Origin: Schlesneria sp.
GTDB lineage: Bacteria > Planctomycetota > Planctomycetia > Planctomycetales > Planctomycetaceae
DNA length: 7,007 nt
NCBI GenBank assembly: GCA_025353525.1
Contig: JANXOO010000463.1
Span: 1 to 7,007 of the forward strand
Reading direction: 5' to 3'
The position numbers and the translations under genes were made by a program. Below, in pieces: positions 1 to 5,604 of the stretch. The notes under the pieces are model-generated. The model saw only the letters and a program-made list of their open reading frames with translations. It did no database searches and had not been told where the DNA came from. Position 1 is the first letter of the stretch. Each line of letters starts with the position of its first letter.

Positions 1-60
1 GACGACATCCGAAAAGTCGAACGTCAGCGTTCAAAACAAAAAAAAGCCGACGGCCGGTAA
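1..60 (+). CDS. C-terminal end of an unidentified protein (partial, 19 codons)
   Basis: The frame is open from the first base and ends at a TAA at 58-60. The visible tail reads DDIRKVERQRSKQKKADGR, a highly basic, probably disordered C-terminus. It is too short to name. The same frame stays open after the stop, through the tandem repeat and on to 336, and the downstream stretch has a similar Lys/Arg/Ser-rich linker. The stop may therefore interrupt a once longer gene rather than end a natural one. The reading is plausible but rests only on frame and composition. Confidence 0.4.
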   Translation, partial: DDIRKVERQRSKQKKADGR

Positions 61-336
61 GGGACCCGGGCACTAAATCGCGCCCCTGTGGTCTACCGGG
101 CACTAATTCGCGCCCCTGTGGTCTACCGGGCGATTACGAAGCTCGGCATTAGCTCATCAGGTCGTCGAGGGAAAGGCAAGAACTCGACAGTCGGGACGCA
201 GAAGGCCAAATCTGCATCTGGCTCGTCCGTTGATATGACCACACTGCAATCCGCCGCCAGGTTTTTGAGCGACGTGGGTAATGCCGAAGTCGCACTGGCA
301 GCCATCAAGCAAGTTCAGTTGCTTCAATTGAAGTAA
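61..336 (+). pseudogene. In-frame continuation after the stop: possible broken C-terminal module of a hypothetical protein
   Basis: Starting directly after the TAA at 58-60 and in the same frame, 91 codons are open and end at TAA 334-336. The only start candidates are a GTG at 88, with no Shine-Dalgarno and lying inside a tandem repeat, and an ATG at 235. The product has three parts. First is a tandem 10-residue repeat (RALNRAPVVY, RALIRAPVVY). Next is a basic Gly/Ser/Lys linker (GRRGKGKNSTVGTQKAKSAS). Last is an amphipathic helical tail (TLQSAARFLSDVGNAEVALA onward). The tail loosely recalls C-terminal helical modules of small basic planctomycete proteins, from memory only. It may be the lost end of the gene ending at 60, split by the repeat, or a short independent gene from GTG 88 (82 aa). 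No function is assigned. Confidence 0.35.
71..130 (+). repeat. Tandem direct repeat, two 30-bp units
   Basis: Units 71-100 and 101-130 differ at one base (A at 77, T at 107). Each begins CACTAA(A/T)TCGCGCCCC and ends GTCTACCGGG. The preceding bases 64-70 (ACCCGGG) resemble the end of a further unit. The unit length is a multiple of three, so each copy encodes ten residues (RAL-N/I-RAPVVY) in the frame that follows the upstream stop. Confidence 0.85.
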
Positions 337-361
337 ATCTTGTTCAGATTGAAAACAAACT

Positions 362-402
362 GGACAGGTACAGAGAAAACGAAGCACCATATGTACCTGT
401 CC
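362..402. repeat. REP-like hairpin (imperfect palindrome with 11-bp stem)
   Basis: GGACAGGTACA at 362-372 is exactly complementary to TGTACCTGTCC at 392-402, with a 19-base loop between them. It lies 26 bp after the stop at 336 and is followed by CCTTTCGC. There is no U-tract immediately after the stem, so it is not a classical intrinsic terminator. The stem motif (GGACAGGTAC / GTACCTGTCC) resembles dispersed REP-type palindromes that IS200-like RAYT transposases act on. That family link is from memory, and copy number cannot be judged from one window. Confidence 0.55.
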
Positions 403-457
403 CCTTTCGCAATTCCCGAAGTAAGCAACCATATAAGTAACCGCGAAATGGGACGTT

Positions 458-482
458 GCGAGCGGGGGATGTCAGTCCCCTG
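458..482 (+). repeat. Left arm of a 25-bp inverted repeat
   Basis: GCGAGCGGGGGATGTCAGTC followed by CCCTG is the reverse complement of 679-703, with one mismatch at position 475 (G against A in the complement). That position would be a G-U wobble in RNA. The 196 bp between the arms hold no convincing gene. The pair could be the ends of a small mobile element remnant or two opposed copies of one dispersed repeat. Confidence 0.75.
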
Positions 483-678
483 ATGTTTTGCATTCCGGTC
501 GTCGAATGCTTCAGTCGTTGCAGATCGTCGTCGTATTTCGCTCGTCCGTTTCGACCCGTTTTTGATTTTGCGTTCGACCGATGATGTCAATTACACGAAA
601 TAAGTGACTCGGAGGTTGCGAGATCCTGGTTCGTCGGTTTCCGATGTCTGATTGTCAACAATTCAAAATGCGAAGAAT

Positions 679-703
679 CAGGGGATTGACATCCCCCGCT
701 CGC
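679..703 (-). repeat. Right arm of the 25-bp inverted repeat
   Basis: This matches 458-482 in opposite orientation at 24 of 25 bases. Similarity decays inward: about 10 of the next 16 bases still match, including GCATT. This suggests the two arms descend from copies longer than the conserved core. Confidence 0.75.
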
Positions 704-897
704 CTGGGAGTAAAGCCAGAAGGTATTCTGTTTTTTGTAAACGTTGAACGTTCCCATTGTTCTTCTGATCGTTCGGTTTCCTGCAGGGAAGCCGAACGGC
801 ACCTCGCATGACTTGCGATTAGCGATCAAACGTGAAAGATTGTTAGAACGCCGGTTGTTGTAAAGTCGCGGAATTCGGGTTTAACTTCTACGTGAAA

Positions 898-903
898 AAG
901 GGG
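898..903 (+). promoter_or_regulatory. Ribosome binding site for the oxidoreductase
   Basis: AAGGGG lies 6 bases before the ATG at 910. It supports that ATG over the in-frame GTG at 892, which has no purine-rich site ahead of it. Confidence 0.6.
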
Positions 904-909
904 TGCCTC

Positions 910-2250
910 ATGTCCAACGGTCGCCGAACGAATCGTCGTTCTTTTTTGAAGAGCGCTGCGTTAGCGGCAATCGCGGCTCCTGCGATCATCCGCAATCTGC
1001 GGGCCGCAGCTCCTAACGAAGTCGTACGGCATGCCAGTTTTGGTGCCTCCGGGATGGCTCATGCCGATCTGACATCGATCGTCAATCACGCCAAAGCAAA
1101 ACTTGTTGCTGTCGCTGACGTTGATCTGGGGCGAGCCGAACAGCTCAAGACGCAGTTCCCCGAGGTTCGTGTTTATCAAGACTGGCGAGAATTGCTCGAC
1201 AAAGAGCAGGGTAAAATCGACTCTGTCAACGTTTCGACGCCAGACCATATGCATGCTTCGATTGCCATGTCCGCCATGCAGCAGGGTCTGCATGTTTACG
1301 GGCAGAAACCCCTGACTCATGACGTCTACGATTCCCGACAGCTTGCCAAAGTCGCAGCAGAAAAGAAGCTGGTGACTCAGATGGGAATCCAGATCCATTC
1401 TGATGTCACGTATCGATCAGCAGTACAGTTGATTCAATCAGGGACGATTGGAAAAGTTCAGAGCGTCCATTCCTGGAGCAGCAAGAAATGGGGTGATACG
1501 ACCTCACGTCCTGATCGAAAAGACCCTGTGCCGGCGAAACTCGATTGGAACCTGTGGCTGGGTGCCTGCGAAGATCGTCCGTACATTGGTGACGGCTATT
1601 ATCATCCTGCGAACTGGAGAAAGCGGATTGACTTTGGTACGGGAACGTTCGGTGACATGGGTTGTCACATCTTTGATCCGGTGTTCAAGGCATTGGAATT
1701 AACGGCTCCGTTAACGTTGCGGTCAACCGGACCCGCGCCGAACAGGCACAACTGGGCGAACGATGCAGTCGTTCATTTGACGTTTCCTGAAACAAGGCAC
1801 ACCGTTGGGCCGGTCGTTCCCATCACGTGGTATGACGGTGACCAGCGACCTCCGGCAACCGTGACAGATCAATGGCTCAAAGGTCAATCGTTGCCGGATC
1901 AAGGGTCGCTTTTCCTCGGCGAAAAAGGAGCGATGCTGTTGCCGCACGTGGCAATGCCGTTGCTATTGCCGGACGAGAAATTCAAAGAGACTCCTCGACC
2001 GCAGTTGGAGAACATCAATCACTGGCATCAGTTCGTCGATGCCGTTCGAGGCGAGGGGCAGGCGGCGGCTCATTTCGGATACTCAGGTCCATTAACCGAA
2101 AGCGTGCTCCTTGGTGGAGTCGCCACGTTCTTCCCGAATGAAACACTGGAGTGGGACGCAAGCAACTTGTCTTTCAAGAATAAGCCAGACGCTGCAAGAT
2201 TGATCCGAAGAACTCATCGAAAAGGTTGGGAAGTCAAGGGGCTGAGTTGA
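910..2250 (+). CDS. Tat-exported Gfo/Idh/MocA family oxidoreductase
   Basis: A 446-residue protein, probably an NAD(P)-dependent sugar or polyol dehydrogenase acting outside the cytoplasm. Residues 9-14 are the twin-arginine motif RRSFLK, followed by an Ala/Ile-rich h-region to about residue 28, with possible cleavage after RAAA (31-34). The N-terminal Rossmann part contains FGASGMAHAD (44-53), LVAVADVD (65-72) and STPDHMHA (109-116). GQKPLTHD (131-138) is the EKP-type motif, with K133 conserved and Gln for Glu. FGDMGCHIFD (247-256) carries the Asp/His pair typical of the family's catalytic region. The tail RRTHRKGWEV (433-442) is characteristic of planctomycete paralogues. The nucleotide loop is GASGMA rather than GxGxxG. 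ATG 910 was chosen for its AAGGGG site; GTG 892 would add six residues. Family and export are clear, but the substrate is not. The gene stands alone and converges with the antitoxin gene 71 bp away. Confidence 0.93.
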   Translation: MSNGRRTNRRSFLKSAALAAIAAPAIIRNLRAAAPNEVVRHASFGASGMAHADLTSIVNHAKAKLVAVADVDLGRAEQLKTQFPEVRVYQDWRELLDKEQGKIDSVNVSTPDHMHASIAMSAMQQGLHVYGQKPLTHDVYDSRQLAKVAAEKKLVTQMGIQIHSDVTYRSAVQLIQSGTIGKVQSVHSWSSKKWGDTTSRPDRKDPVPAKLDWNLWLGACEDRPYIGDGYYHPANWRKRIDFGTGTFGDMGCHIFDPVFKALELTAPLTLRSTGPAPNRHNWANDAVVHLTFPETRHTVGPVVPITWYDGDQRPPATVTDQWLKGQSLPDQGSLFLGEKGAMLLPHVAMPLLLPDEKFKETPRPQLENINHWHQFVDAVRGEGQAAAHFGYSGPLTESVLLGGVATFFPNETLEWDASNLSFKNKPDAARLIRRTHRKGWEVKGLS

Positions 2251-2321
2251 ACTCGTTTGTGCGACAACCTTCAGTTTGAATTGATGTTACAAAGCCGACA
2301 TTCGCAATCCGAATCTGCGTT

Positions 2322-2756
2322 CTATTGCACTTTGGCAGAAGCGGCTGCGAATCCGGCCTTCGATGCCTTCGCACGCGTTTGAGTTTTCAGTGCAGGAGTC
2401 ATGCGCGGCACGACAGAGATTTGCACGTCGTGTCCGAGTGCATCGGCGATCCGATGAAGTGTGTTGATCGTCACATTGGCTTCGGCGTCATTTTCCAGAC
2501 GCGACAACGATGTCTTCGTCATGCCGGTTCGCCTTGCAACCTCGCCCAGCGTCACACCCTGAGCCTTGCGTACCGCTTTCAGAAGACTGACGGCTCCTCG
2601 AAGCTGCACGGAAGTCACGGCATCTGCCGCGACAGTTTTTAGCCCCTCAGCAATGATCTCGGGCTTTTCGGCCTCGACCCGGCGGCGTACCGACTCGACA
2701 ATCTCGCGCTGTTCAGGAGTCAGTCGGAACTTCGCTAATCGTTTCGATTCGGTCAT
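2322..2756 (-). CDS. XRE-family (HigA-like) helix-turn-helix antitoxin / transcriptional regulator
   Basis: A 144-residue protein. The N-terminal part (about 1-50) is helical and charged, with FRLTPEQREIVESVRRRVEA at 10-29. A Cro/C1-type helix-turn-helix domain spans about 58-112: LLKAVRKAQG, then VTLGEVARRTGMTKTSLSRLE (69-89) as the two recognition helices, then NVTINTLHRIADALG. The Lys/Ala-rich tail after about 120 is probably disordered. It most likely neutralises the toxin-like protein encoded just upstream and represses the shared promoter. This role is inferred from gene pairing and family. The ATG at 2756 is chosen because AAAGGA sits 9 bases ahead. An in-frame TTG at 2774 would add six residues and overlap the toxin stop, but would leave no ribosome binding site. 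Part of its N-terminal coding sequence is duplicated at 3107-3152. Confidence 0.85.
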   Translation of the reverse strand: MTESKRLAKFRLTPEQREIVESVRRRVEAEKPEIIAEGLKTVAADAVTSVQLRGAVSLLKAVRKAQGVTLGEVARRTGMTKTSLSRLENDAEANVTINTLHRIADALGHDVQISVVPRMTPALKTQTRAKASKAGFAAASAKVQ

Positions 2757-2765
2757 AGGTGCTCG

Positions 2766-2771
2766 TCCTTT
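2766..2771 (-). promoter_or_regulatory. Ribosome binding site for the antitoxin
   Basis: AAAGGA on the minus strand lies 9 bases before ATG 2756 and touches the toxin stop codon (2773-2771). This makes ATG 2756 the likely start and suggests coupled translation of the pair. Confidence 0.6.
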
Positions 2772-3010
2772 CAATTGACATCAAACGCAGTGACCGGGCA
2801 ACAGGAAATCGCGTCAATCTCTTCATAGATGCAGCAAAGTGACCGACCAGATGCCGTCTGTCCGATCACCATTGGCCGACCACTGCTGTGGCTTGCTTCG
2901 GTCCTCCGGGTGTTGAGGACGACATACTCGAATTCGTCCGTAGTGACACCATGTTCTGCAATGTGTGTATCGTTCTCACCATCCCGAATGAAGATGTAAA
3001 AATACGGCAT
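2771..3010 (-). CDS. Small toxin-like protein, DUF4258/BrnT-type, of a toxin-antitoxin pair
   Basis: A 79-residue protein starting MPYFYIFIRD. Recognisable blocks are HIAEHGVTTDEFEYVV (16-31), SGRPMVIGQTASGRSLCCIY (43-62) and CCPVTAFDV (70-78). The pattern (a His-rich helix, then SGR, then a GxTxxGRxL strand, then a closing PVTAFDV strand) matches small RelE/BrnT-like proteins that precede XRE antitoxins in planctomycetes and other phyla. The expected activity is ribonuclease-type growth inhibition, but no active-site assignment is possible here. The antitoxin starts 14 bp after the stop, so the order is toxin first, as in higBA. MPYF was chosen as the family-like start. The same frame is open far upstream, with starts at 3034 and 3097 that would add 8 or 29 residues, and beyond into an antitoxin-derived fragment. 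The ribosome binding site before 3010 is weak. Confidence 0.72.
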   Translation of the reverse strand: MPYFYIFIRDGENDTHIAEHGVTTDEFEYVVLNTRRTEASHSSGRPMVIGQTASGRSLCCIYEEIDAISCCPVTAFDVN

Positions 3011-3106
3011 TGCGTGCAGTTCCAGAGTTACCATAAATGATGACACTGTCGTTGGTTCTTGCAAGAGCAAGTACGCCTTCGGCGACTTGATCGACAAAAA
3101 GCAAGT

Positions 3107-3152
3107 GCGTACCGACTCGACAATCTCACGCTGTTCACGTGTCAGTCGGAAC
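3107..3152 (-). repeat. Relic copy of the antitoxin N-terminal coding region
   Basis: This matches 2685-2730 at 43 of 46 bases in direct orientation. On the minus strand it encodes FRLTREQREIVESVR, against FRLTPEQREIVESVR in the intact antitoxin, and it is in frame with the upstream extension of the toxin gene. One codon upstream (AR against AK) also resembles the antitoxin; similarity ends abruptly beyond the VESVR side. It lies between the lpxB stop and the toxin. It has no start codon of its own and is best read as a fragment left by duplication or recombination. Confidence 0.8.
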
Positions 3153-3164
3153 CTGGCACTGTGT

Positions 3165-4334
3165 CTAAGCTGCGATGCGCGTTGATTGCTCCGGCTTTTC
3201 GAGCCAGCCGAGAATCACATCGGCGGTTCGGCGAGTCGCTCCGGTGATTTGAATCCGATCGCGGAGTTCGTCCAGTTCTGCTGTGGCCAGGGCGAGTGAC
3301 TCGGGATTGCCAAGCCACTGACTCATGTCGGTTACGATCTGTTCGACGACCGGCTCAGGATTTCCGACACTGAAATATTCGGGCATGATCTTTCGACCGG
3401 CGATCAAATTCGGCAGAGAAAAGTATTTGCAAACGATGACCATCTTGCCCATGAAATATGTCATCCAGCTCGAACGATACAAGGCAATAAACGGCGTCCG
3501 GCGGGCAAGCATTTCCAGGCTGACCGATCCTGACACCATCACCGAGCAATCGGAAATCTCGATGATTTCCGATGTCTTGCCGACGAAAAACGAGAGCGGA
3601 AGTGTTTGCTGCAATTTCTCGTATTCTCGCACGCAGAACTGCCGTTGCGATTCCTTGTAATTGGCGACAATGAAATTGACGTTCGGAAATCGGGAATTCA
3701 GCCGCTGCACGATGTTCAGTAACAGCGGCCAACACCGCAGCACTTCCTGGCGTCGCGAACCGGGCAGTATCGCCACAGTGCGTGTTTCGTCCGAAGCCCA
3801 TTCGCGGCAAAACGCGTTGTCGAGACGATGATCGGCCACTTCGTCGAAGAATGGATGGCCGACATACATCACGGGAATCCCTCGTTCAGCGTACCAGTCG
3901 GTTTCAAACGTCAGTCCCGACAGCACCAGGTCGACATTTTTCCGCACGCGGCGAATGCGCCATGAACCCCACGCCCAAAGTTGAGGAGGCATGTAGTAGA
4001 TCACAGGAATTCCCGCCGCTTTCGCCTTGCGAGCGATCCACCAGTTGAAACCGGGGAAATCGACGAGAACCACGACGTCAGGCTTATGTAGTTTGAAGTA
4101 GCGTTCCGCCTGTTTCACCAGCTTGTAAAACTTCCAGATCAACGGAAGAACGGCCAGGACTCCCATGACTGCCATGGATGTCAGCGGAAACAGGATGTGG
4201 CATCCCGCTTCTTCCATTGCAGAGCCGCCAAATCCGGAAATTCGCAGTCGGGGGCGTCGACGAGTCAGCTCGTCGATCAGATGCGCGGCATGGTGATCAC
4301 CGCTTGGTTCTCCCACCGAAAAGAAGATGTGCAT
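3165..4334 (-). CDS. lpxB: Lipid-A-disaccharide synthase
   Basis: A 389-residue GT19 glycosyltransferase. It condenses UDP-2,3-diacylglucosamine with lipid X (2,3-diacylglucosamine 1-phosphate) to form the lipid A disaccharide 1-phosphate on the inner face of the cytoplasmic membrane. Diagnostic blocks in order are GEPSGD (8-13), the hydrophobic membrane-associating stretch MAVMGVLAVLPLIW (54-67), VDFPGFN (91-97, D92 matching the conserved catalytic Asp), PPQLWAW (116-122), VGHPF (158-162), LPGSRRQE (190-197), VSGSVSLE (267-274) and SLPNLIAGR plus PE (306-319). Length is normal for the family and all hallmark blocks are intact, so it should be active. ATG 4334 gives the canonical N-terminus (MHIFFSVGEPSGD), though the ribosome binding site is weak (GAG 8 bases ahead). 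It lies 100 bp after the phosphatase-family gene on the same strand. Its presence implies an LPS-type outer membrane. Other lpx genes are not in this window. Confidence 0.96.
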   Translation of the reverse strand: MHIFFSVGEPSGDHHAAHLIDELTRRRPRLRISGFGGSAMEEAGCHILFPLTSMAVMGVLAVLPLIWKFYKLVKQAERYFKLHKPDVVVLVDFPGFNWWIARKAKAAGIPVIYYMPPQLWAWGSWRIRRVRKNVDLVLSGLTFETDWYAERGIPVMYVGHPFFDEVADHRLDNAFCREWASDETRTVAILPGSRRQEVLRCWPLLLNIVQRLNSRFPNVNFIVANYKESQRQFCVREYEKLQQTLPLSFFVGKTSEIIEISDCSVMVSGSVSLEMLARRTPFIALYRSSWMTYFMGKMVIVCKYFSLPNLIAGRKIMPEYFSVGNPEPVVEQIVTDMSQWLGNPESLALATAELDELRDRIQITGATRRTADVILGWLEKPEQSTRIAA

Positions 4335-4434
4335 TGGTCACGCTCGACAGTTTTCAAGGGTCAAATTCGGTCCAGACATTCGAACCGTTCTCAGAAATGC
4401 CCGTCCGGGTCAAGATTGGAATCGGGTAAACGGA

Positions 4435-5604
4435 TTATTTGCTTCCGGTGGCTGCGGATTTCTTTGAGTCGAATACCATCGTCGAGGTGATCAGCCGGTG
4501 ATCCGACCCGTCCGTTTTGCCGATATGGCACGTGCGGACGGCGAATTCGTTTGAGCAAAGGATATGATCGATTCGCGCCCACGGAACGTTGTCGGGCCAA
4601 AACCGATTCCCTTTGCAGGGTGACGTATAGCCGTATCCGAACCCGGCGGCGTCAAAACTGCTCTTCAAGTCGCTCCAGTGCTTCCGGAAGAGGCTGCTGG
4701 AACTCGGTGTATTGAAGTCGCCGCAGACGATCAGCGGCTGATTTTCGCGTGCGGCATCGATGATCGAACGAATCGCGATCGATTCGAGGTATCGTTCTTC
4801 CTCGAATGATTCAAGTTCTTTCGTTCCGTCGCCGTTAATGAGAGTTTTCCGATTGAGTTCCTTCAGTCCGAACCGGGCGGTCATCTGGTGAACGTTCGCG
4901 AACACGATTGAACCGCCGGGTGTTTCGATCCGGACAACCATTCCGGCGTATCGCTCGCCAAACTGTGGCACTTTCAGATCTGCGATCCACGTGACCGGGT
5001 AGCGAGAACCGATCCAGTAACCGTGATGACGCAGCGTGTACCAGCCCTTAAAGAAATCGTCGAGTCGCGGGTCACCACGAAATGCCTCCTGAATCCCGAC
5101 GATATCCGGACCAACCACAGCAATTTCTTCGAGGACCCGATCGAAGTCCGGCTTGAACGCCTGGACGTTACAACTGAGGATCTTCAGTGAAACCTCGTCG
5201 TCTGTTTTCGCTGACCCGTTCAGCCACAGTTCGAGCGGAATCGACAGTCCCATGATGGGGACGAGGACAATCGCAGCGGCGATCAGATTGATTCCGATCG
5301 AAGCACGATGCCAGAACAGCGACGCTGCCAGCAGCATTAATGTCGGAATGAGATACGGGGTGCGAGGAGCGTACGTCAATACGGTCCCAACCCACCATGT
5401 CTCTGAGACCACGTAAAGCAAATAACTGACGACACACAGCGCCAGCAGATTCATGATCGACAGGCCGATCACCCACCTGGCAGACGCACGGGTTCGCTGC
5501 GGCCTCGGAACGTTCGATTGCGACATAGGTAACTCGAAAGCAGGAGTTTCGATTCGGGGTGCGGTAAAAAAGTCTGTCGATGTCGTCTTGTGAATTCCGT
5601 TCAT
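4435..5604 (-). CDS. Membrane-anchored endonuclease/exonuclease/phosphatase-family protein
   Basis: A 389-residue protein. After a polar N-terminus there are three hydrophobic segments at about 44-66, 83-98 and 104-125. A C-terminal endonuclease/exonuclease/phosphatase (DNase I-like) domain spans about 138-378. Its metal and catalytic blocks are present: [10 protein letters not shown] (N146), DIVGIQEAF (E173), NVHQ (237-240), VCGDFNTP (D296, N298), RIDHILCS (D346, H347) and GSDHRLI (D368, H369). These fit a Mg2+-dependent phosphodiesterase. Membrane-tethered members can act on nucleic acid or on phospholipid and other envelope phosphodiesters, and the sequence does not decide between them. 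The start at 5604 is supported by an ATGA overlap with the upstream gene's stop. A later Met (residue 27, position 5526) is an alternative that still keeps all membrane segments. Position between a deacetylase-like gene and lpxB favours an envelope role (inference). Confidence 0.88.
   Translation of the reverse strand: MNGIHKTTSTDFFTAPRIETPAFELPMSQSNVPRPQRTRASARWVIGLSIMNLLALCVVSYLLYVVSETWWVGTVLTYAPRTPYLIPTLMLLAASLFWHRASIGINLIAAAIVLVPIMGLSIPLELWLNGSAKTDDEVSLKILSCNVQAFKPDFDRVLEEIAVVGPDIVGIQEAFRGDPRLDDFFKGWYTLRHHGYWIGSRYPVTWIADLKVPQFGERYAGMVVRIETPGGSIVFANVHQMTARFGLKELNRKTLINGDGTKELESFEEERYLESIAIRSIIDAARENQPLIVCGDFNTPSSSSLFRKHWSDLKSSFDAAGFGYGYTSPCKGNRFWPDNVPWARIDHILCSNEFAVRTCHIGKTDGSDHRLITSTMVFDSKKSAATGSK

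Larger units (their letters stand above)
343..909. other. Gene-poor spacer with repeats
   Basis: About 570 bp lie between the short open stretch and the oxidoreductase. No reading frame here has credible protein character: frames on both strands are short and compositionally odd, with no ribosome binding site. The identifiable content is the REP-like hairpin, the 25-bp inverted-repeat pair, and a smaller stem at 490-495/504-509 (GCATTC/GAATGC). The promoter of the oxidoreductase should lie in the last 200 bp, but I could not identify it convincingly. Confidence 0.6.

Noticed and set aside
490..509. Small hairpin GCATTC / GAATGC with an 8-base loop
   Set aside because: A six-base stem is too short to claim as a separate element. 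It is mentioned only as part of the spacer.
324..829. Two minus-strand frames (about 80-90 codons each) in the repeat-bearing spacer
   Set aside because: They run through the inverted repeats, have no ribosome binding sites, and have compositions unlike real proteins.
858..886. TTGTAA - 17 bp - TTAACT as a promoter for the oxidoreductase
   Set aside because: The spacing is right, but matches to -35 and -10 are only 4/6 and 3/6. Such hits are expected by chance.
892..912. GTG 892 as the start of the oxidoreductase
   Set aside because: It has no Shine-Dalgarno. The AAGGGG site at 898-903 lies after it and is correctly spaced for ATG 910, which also gives a more typical Tat leader.
961..1398. 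Minus-strand frame of 145 codons inside the oxidoreductase gene
   Set aside because: It is fully antisense to a clearly conserved protein and shows no motif of its own.
2251..2321. Bidirectional terminator between the converging oxidoreductase and antitoxin genes
   Set aside because: No GC-rich stem followed by a T-tract could be found on either strand.
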